DNA of 64,000 nt, taken from positions 94,457,001-94,521,000 of the forward strand of contig NC_072800.1 in assembly GCF_028583425.1 (NCBI RefSeq), in the 5' to 3' direction. Position numbers and translations under genes: made by a program. Below are positions 59,501 through 64,000 of the stretch, piece after piece (positions within the stretch are counted from its first letter, which is position 1; every line of letters begins with the position of its first letter). This DNA comes from Eublepharis macularius. Taxonomy: Eukaryota; Chordata; Lepidosauria; Squamata; Eublepharidae. The notes below the pieces were generated by a model, which was not told where the DNA came from, did not search any database, and saw only the letters and a list, made by a program, of their open reading frames with translations.

Positions 59501-61997
59501 CAAGTGGAGGAGTGGGGAATTAAATCTGGCTCTCCAGAGTAGAGTCCCACGCTCTTAACGATTACACCAAATTGGCTCTCAGTCCTGTTTCCTTCTCAGG
59601 GGAGGAAGGAGACCCGGTGCTCTGGAAAAGAAGGTGCTGTCAGGAGTTAGAGGCCATTTTTGTAAGAAAGGTGCCCCCCACTCTTAGCCAGGCAAGCATA
59701 TGGTGATGTGGAGCCCTTCTGCGTGGAACATGTGGGCTGTGAGCCGTACCCCTGACCCCACCCCTCTTTAGAGGGTTCTGAGCATGGAGAGAGGAGAGGC
59801 TGGTGCAGAGCCCCGCTGGACAAAGACCTGGGCTGGGAAGATGAGCAGAGCTGACTGGCGAGGCTGAGCGGAGGCCTGCAGGCAGAACAAATCCTTCATG
59901 TAAGACCAGGGCTTCCGCCCATTCCCTTTCCTCCTTGTCTCCTGTCCTGTCCTTCACTGTGCTTGCTGCTCCGCCAGGGCCAGTGCTGATTATGTTTCTG
60001 TGCTTTCGTTTGCTCTTTCTAACAATTGCTCTGACTGCAGTGCCCACAGAATGTGGCTCGGAGGGTGCTGTATATGGACAGCAGGTGCCTGCGTTTCTCT
60101 GATGAGGAGAGGGAAAGACACCTGAGTAAGGCGGCTTTCTTTCCTTGTGGCGTATATTACCGTATACGGCACAAGGAGAGAAAGTCACCGGGAGTGTGTT
60201 CTGTAGAAAGGCCCAAACTGTTCCCTGTAGCCTGGCAGGTAGAGGAGTCTGGCCTGTTCCATTTCCCCCAGGGATGCTGGTCTCTGGGAGAGGAAGGCAG
60301 GGCTGGCCACACCCTGCAGGGAGTGATAAACAAAGGGTGATAAACACATGGAATTCGTTGCCACAGGAGGTGGTGGCAGCTACAAGCATTGCCAGCTTCA
60401 AGAGGGGACTGGACAAATATATGGAGCAGAGGTCCATCAGTGGCTATTAGCCACAGGAGATAGATGGTATTCTCTTTGTGGGGAGGTGGTGCTCTGTTGT
60501 CTTGGTGCTGGAAGGAAGGCAGTGGGAGGGCTTCTGGTGTCCTGGCCTCACTGACAGTCCTTTAGATGGCACTGGATTTCTAGCCACTGTGTGTGACAGA
60601 ATGTTGGACTGGATGGGCCACTGGCCTGATCCAACATGGCTTTGCTTATGTTCTTATGTTCTTATGTTCTTATGAGTGCTTCCTAGGTGAAAGCAGGAGC
60701 AGTCAGCAGCCTCTCTGGGTTGAGTTCAGAATGCGCACCCACGTGGTCATTGTGCATTAAAGGGGGCGTGTGGCCTTGTGGCTCTTGACCTGTGTGTTTC
60801 GGTGCAGAGAAAGAGTGAGACAGCCTGCCCTTGGGAGGTGCAGTGCAGGAGCTGTCCTGACCAGGGCTGCCGTGTGGTGGCCAGGCAGCAGTGTTGTGCT
60901 TGCTGTACAAGGCGGGCAGCCTGTCTGAATCCCGTCTTCCACATTCAGTTGGCCAGCACTGCAGAACGTCCATCTTCTGAGCAGCCACCCAGACTGGTGG
61001 GCTTTGGCGTGCATTGGCCTTACTGTCTTGATTATAGAAGGGGGTTTTGCTCGAGATGAGCGCACACAAATGTATTTTCTTTGACCCCCCAGATGATGGG
61101 CTTGTCTTCAAAGCAGACGTCCTCCAGGCGCAGAGAGCGTTGTGTGAAACCTTGGGGCTGCAGTGTGCCGAGGAAGCCGTTCTCCACAGCCCCCACCCAG
61201 GAAGCCCCCTCGGGAGTCGCTATGGCACTCTGATCCACCACAGGCGGCATTCAGGGAGCCAGGCGGACGAGGCTGTTCCAGGTGAGGGAGGCTTTGGCGG
61301 CGGCAGCAGCCCTGCTGCAGGGTGCCAGCGCGACCGCCCAGGTGACAAACTCTTTGTGTGCCCTGAATGTGGGAAAGGCTTCCGGCTTCAGAAAAGCCTC
61401 TTGATCCACCAGCAGAACCACGCCTCGGAGGGGTGCTACAGGCCCCAGTGTGAGAAAAGCTTCACTTACAAGCAGCAGTTCACCCTGCATCAGCGGATCC
61501 ACACTGGCGGAGGAGCCTACACCTCTGTAGCGTGCGAGGAAACCTTCAAGCAGAGTCACAACCTGAAACCTCTTCCTCGGGGGCCAGCGGGAGACAAGCC
61601 CTACGGCAGCGCCAAGTGCGTGAAAACCTTCAACCTCAAGTCCGCCTACCGGCCACACCAAAAGAGCCATGGGAGAGAGCGGCCCTATAAGTGCAGCCGG
61701 TGCCCCGAGAGCTTCTCCCAGAAGAAGAGTCTCGTCACGCACCAGAGGCTGCACTCGGGGAGGGGCAGCAGCTCCCTCACCTGCCTGTACTGTGGCAAGA
61801 ACTTCAGCCACCCCTCGGACCTGGTCCGGCATCAGCGGATCCACACCGGGGAGAGGCCTTACCGATGTGGCGAGTGCGAGAAAAGCTTCACGCAGAAGCA
61901 GCACCTCCTGCAACACCAGAAGATCCACCTGCGGGAGCAGAACCAGCTGATGGGCACAGCGGTCCGGGAGGCGCTGCTGGATGCCATCTTCATCTAG
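50205..61997 (+). CDS. Gene C: DUF3669-KRAB-C2H2 zinc finger protein, 7 finger modules
   Basis: Coding exons are 50205-50576, 53827-53953, 56059-56172, 56605-56718, 57487-57600 and 61093-61997. Joined from ATG 50205 they give 1746 nt (581 aa plus stop) in frame. Domain order is DUF3669, KRAB-A, three 114-nt linker modules and a terminal zinc finger exon. The start is the first ATG after the exon 2 acceptor (50189) with a good context (aacATGg). The frame is also open back to the acceptor, so a coding exon 1 cannot be excluded. KRAB reads [17 protein letters not shown], where the usual DV is DN, a change in a residue normally needed for KRAB function. Three of the seven finger modules have lost zinc ligands. 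The 3' UTR ends at an AATAAA. Confidence 0.9.
51165..51800. repeat. AT-rich repeat-like block, family not recognised
   Basis: A T run is followed by a long A-rich/purine stretch and then AT-rich sequence with no open frame. The asymmetric T-run start suggests a reversed non-LTR element tail, but I cannot name it. The rest of intron 2 of gene C from 50940 to 52470 has no other feature. Confidence 0.4.
52478..52790 (+). mobile_element. Sauria-type SINE split by a hammerhead-family fragment
   Basis: The head 'ccacagcttagttacagagc' with box B 'ggttcaatcctgg', the middle 'gtatgagaccctggagaacc', and the end 'actgactttgatggacttct' follow Sauria SINEs. Between about 52635 and 52730 lies 'tgactctcgaaagcttacac' to 'ctggacttgaatcctgctgt', a fragment of the hammerhead repeat family without its ribozyme core box. 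Confidence 0.75.
53827..53953 (+). CDS. Gene C exon 3: KRAB-A box
   Basis: 127 nt between gattctag|GTA and CTGG|gtaaag, phase 0 to phase 1. The product is [20 protein letters not shown] and ends NYESLVSLG. Compared with genes A and [17 protein letters not shown] is FQDNSVCF, so the conserved Val after Asp and the Tyr are changed. Confidence 0.95.
54160..54330 (-). repeat. LINE tail-like repeat
   Basis: Resembles 34560-34700 ('gtggtctgcctggctctcac', 'caatgggtgtatacgtgcaa'). Family uncertain; non-coding. Confidence 0.4.
55795..56035 (-). mobile_element. CORE/MIR-like tRNA-derived SINE
   Basis: Reverse copy with the tail 'tttgatttttataccgccct', the core shortened by a deletion near 55925, and the tRNA-like head 'aatcaatcccggctctccag'. 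It ends only about 20 bp before the acceptor of gene C exon 4, so its sequence lies next to the branch point region. Confidence 0.8.
56059..56172 (+). CDS. Gene C exon 4: KRAB-B-like linker exon, 114 nt
   Basis: Acceptor tctcttgtag|AT and donor CCAG|gtagga, phase 1 on both sides. The product [20 protein letters not shown] is the best-kept form of the KRAB-B-like motif in the window, followed by a run of acidic residues. Confidence 0.93.
56605..56718 (+). CDS. Gene C exon 5: linker exon, 114 nt
   Basis: Acceptor tgaaatag|AA and donor GCAG|gtgaga, phase 1 on both sides. The product [20 protein letters not shown] ends with DPSA. The hydrophobic start (LVSRPGLV) followed by acidic residues echoes exon 4, which suggests an old duplication. 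Confidence 0.88.
56788..57010 (+). mobile_element. Sauria-type SINE
   Basis: 'ggctgtgatttggtggtaaa' (head), 'gcatgcagaaggcccccggt' with box B 'ggttgaatccc', then 'gttagagatgatgggaaagg' and 'catggacagatcaagggtct'. Moderately diverged. Confidence 0.75.
57487..57600 (+). CDS. Gene C exon 6: linker exon, 114 nt
   Basis: Acceptor gttgaatag|AC and donor TTGG|gtgagt, phase 1 on both sides. The product [20 protein letters not shown] contains VKQD, a SUMO-like site. It is the third consecutive 114-nt module in this gene. Confidence 0.88.
59315..59582 (-). mobile_element. CORE/MIR-like tRNA-derived SINE with AAT tail repeat
   Basis: Full-length reverse copy: an AAT microsatellite, tail 'cgatttatataccgcccttc', core 'cttgtgactagcccaaggcc' and tRNA-like head 'ggaattaaatctggctctcc'. 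Confidence 0.85.
60325..60675 (+). repeat. CR1 LINE 3' end with 8-bp tail repeats
   Basis: The frame reads [20 protein letters not shown] and ends MEQRSISGY, the C-terminus of CR1 ORF2. The 3' UTR follows ('ggatgggccactggcctgat') and then the tail repeat cttatgtt about four times. It lies in intron 6 of gene C, in sense. Confidence 0.85.
61093..61997 (+). CDS. Gene C exon 7: seven C2H2 modules, three degenerate
   Basis: The acceptor is ttgaccccccag|AT in phase 1. After about 85 residues come seven C2H2 modules. Module 1 ([10 protein letters not shown]) and modules 5-7 ([30 protein letters not shown]) have all ligands. Module 2 (YRPQCEKSF) has Arg in place of the first Cys, module 3 ([10 protein letters not shown]) has Ser there and also lacks both His, and module 4 ([10 protein letters not shown]) has Ser for the first Cys. 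The frame is otherwise intact and ends with a 22-residue tail at TAG 61995-61997. Confidence 0.95.
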
Positions 61998-62419
61998 GCC
62001 CTGCTTGGCGGTGGCTTCGCAGCGTTTCCTCCAGAGTGGGGCAGGGTTTGGAGGGGGGATAGAATGTTACCTCAGAAAGGGGTGCAGGGAGAGAGCCTGT
62101 CTGCCGCTGAAGGTCATGTGGACTCGGGCACTGGAGAGCAATTCTGGAAGTTCTAAAAGGCATCTAGAGATCTCTGGGAATCGGTAGGAGTGATCTGCTT
62201 CTGGTGTGGAGTGTCCGGTGGTGCAGCTGTCGCTCCCCAGTGGCGCCCCGTGGCTGTGAGTTCCGGGGACATTTCCACTGCAGAGTAGTCAAGACGGATT
62301 CCTGTGGGTCTGGAGATGGGGCACCCTTTCATCTCTCTGTAAACAACCATTTGTCCAAAAAAAACCCCTCACCCCACACTTTTATATTTTCTTGATTTTT
62401 TGTTCAGTAGAAACTTGAA

Positions 62420-62425
62420 AATAAA
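62420..62425 (+). terminator. Polyadenylation signal of gene C
   Basis: AATAAA 423 bp after the stop codon, followed by T-rich and GT-rich sequence (tgtgtgtgttttgttgc) at about 62495. Confidence 0.65.
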
Positions 62426-62519
62426 TTAGAAAATTGGGAAAAAGAGAGCGTTCTGTTGAGTGAAACATCTTTTTTTGGAGATAAAAACTTCTGAGTAAGT
62501 TTGTGTGTGTTTTGTTGCA

Positions 62520-64000
62520 TATAGGAATGGCAAGACGTTTTACTTAGTAAAGCTATTTGAAAAGTTCACCACTCAAGCATTTGTACAACATTTTTGAAGA
62601 ATTACATGCTTTACATGGAATTTAAAAACAGAACTTTGTCTAGAGGCTCCCAATCTCCCAAGTAAAGTCAAGAGGAAAAGTAGAAAAGGAGAACCCCCTG
62701 CTTGCTGGAAGCCTGCCGGATGGTGGCACCTCTACTGCTTGCTCCTCCCATTCTGGAGAAGTTGTTGGTATGGGCACAACTGAGCCGTGTCTTTTCCTGA
62801 CTCTCTCTGGGTTATGTTGGGGAAAGGTCTGCAAGACTGTGGGGTTTCCCTTGACTCCACTTGCTTTGAAATGGGAGTGGAAAGCTCCCCTCTGCGACAA
62901 ACCACACAGGCTGATCTTGGGCCAGTTACTCGTAGCCTAACTTACCTCACCAGCTCGTTGTCAGGATGATGTGCAGGGCAGAACCCGCACGAGTGTCCTC
63001 CTGAGCTTTTTGGAGGAAGGGTGGGGATAAGCATGTATGTCGAGGTGGAGGGCAGAGGTCATGACGCCCAGTTCTAAGGCACTGCGTTTTTAAATAGATA
63101 GGATCTTCTTCGTTAATTCAGCATGGCGAGGTTTTTCTCTTGAATCGTTCCCAGGCCTCTGTTGAGTGCAGTGTCCAGTCTGGCCTCCGGCTATCACAGC
63201 TGGAGACCCAGCCTACCCCCGCCCAAGGGCCTGGGCTTCAAAGGCCCCATCAGGAAGATACACTGGATTCTCCCTGTCCCCTCTTTGCAGGGGCGTTTTT
63301 CTGTCTCCTGCAACATGGATGCTGTGAGGGATACTTTGAAGCCAGGGAAGTGATTGGAACAGGGTCCCTGTGCCCTGGTCCATCCTTGGCTAGCCTTCAG
63401 CAAGTGGGTCTCCTGGCCTCTGTGTGAGGGGGAAAACGAGGCCGGGGTTCTTGCGCTGCTTCCCGAAGAGTCTGAACGTGGCAGGTCAGGCCCACTGTGC
63501 TAACAGAGATGCTTTCCTCTGGCCAGAGGGCCTTCAGCTGGCACTCCGGGCCCTTTTGCCAGTGGTGGAACCTCTTGTGTAAGTGGGGTGTGCCTCATGC
63601 CAGCGAAGAGCATCCATTAGTGGAACAGTCCCGTGGCATCCATCTGTCCCAACAGCTTGTCCATGCTGCTAAACGAACTGCTAGCACGGATGCGGCGAGA
63701 GCTTTTTCTTCCCCTGCCTGCCCGCCCGCCCACATGCTTTGCTAGCCTTTTTCTTGGTTGGGGGTCTTTGTCCACCAAGATCCAGCGGTTTGGGTCCATG
63801 CCATGGTGGTGGCTGGTCCCTTCCTATGTCCTGTTCCCGAGTAGACCATTTGCAGGCACAACTGAGGCATAAAATCCAAACAGCCTCTCCCGGGCTCCCT
63901 TCACACTTGTGCCCTTCATTCCAGTGGGCTTCTGTGGGTCGTTTTCTGTTCAGGGTCTCCCAAGGCTTGGCTGTGCCCGACTCCCTCCTGCTCTGCCCCC
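62520..64000. other. Downstream flank, no gene recognised
   Basis: I see no exon with family signatures, no CpG island and no repeat that I can name. The open frames are short and without domains. Confidence 0.4.

Noticed and set aside
60042-60085. A possible extra exon in gene C (acceptor ctgactgcag, then PTECGSEG)
   Set aside because: The only strong donor (CAG|gtgcct) leaves in phase 0, whereas the terminal exon needs phase 1, and the frame meets a stop soon after. A weak phase-1 donor would give a very short exon. It may be a decayed linker exon.

Overview
The window is vertebrate nuclear DNA, most likely from a squamate reptile (lizard or snake). Reasons: three CpG-island promoters, long introns with GT-AG borders, and a repeat set typical of squamates (Sauria-type tRNA SINEs, CORE/MIR-like SINEs with a CR1/L2-like LINE background, a BovB-like tail, hAT elements, a Penelope-like element and a Ty3/gypsy-class LTR element). 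No prokaryotic features are present.

Three paralogous genes lie head to tail on the + strand, each about 15-21 kb: gene A (ATG 1647 to stop 22700), gene B (27533 to 45644) and gene C (first assured ATG 50205, stop 61997; its CpG island is at about 46850-48250). All three follow one plan: a short first exon in a CpG island, a DUF3669 coiled-coil exon of about 0.39 kb, a 127-nt KRAB-A exon, two or three short phase-1/phase-1 linker exons, and one terminal exon with all C2H2 zinc fingers (6, 9 and 7 modules). This is the architecture of the ZNF212/ZNF282/ZNF398/ZNF777/ZNF746/ZNF783 family (clustered on human 7q36). Every predicted splice junction keeps frame: the joined coding lengths are 1653, 2049 and 1746 nt, giving proteins of 550, 682 and 581 aa. 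I assign no one-to-one orthologues. The proteins are expected to be nuclear DNA-binding transcription regulators.

Most of the remaining sequence is intronic or intergenic retroelement debris, with several very young, structurally complete insertions. Intron 3 of gene A holds a Penelope-like element (10056-12771) whose 3' kilobase, including the GIY-YIG domain, is repeated as a near-perfect inverted copy around a truncated RT core. It carries hammerhead ribozyme motifs in both arms and is flanked by a 14-bp target duplication. Intron 5 of gene A carries an antisense CR1 split by a solo LTR, a TIR element and a 125-bp palindrome made only of Penelope ends. Intron 5 of gene B carries a complete antisense LTR element (38129-43807; 1073-bp LTRs, 5-bp target duplication, a tRNA-Ile-type primer site). 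Its pol order is protease-integrase-RT-RNase H, that is, integrase before RT, as in the Gmr1 group. It has almost no gag. A second short repeat family scattered through the window also encodes a recognisable hammerhead ribozyme and often sits as head-to-head palindromes.

The last 1.5 kb and about 22.7-26.5 kb are intergenic, with no gene that I recognise.
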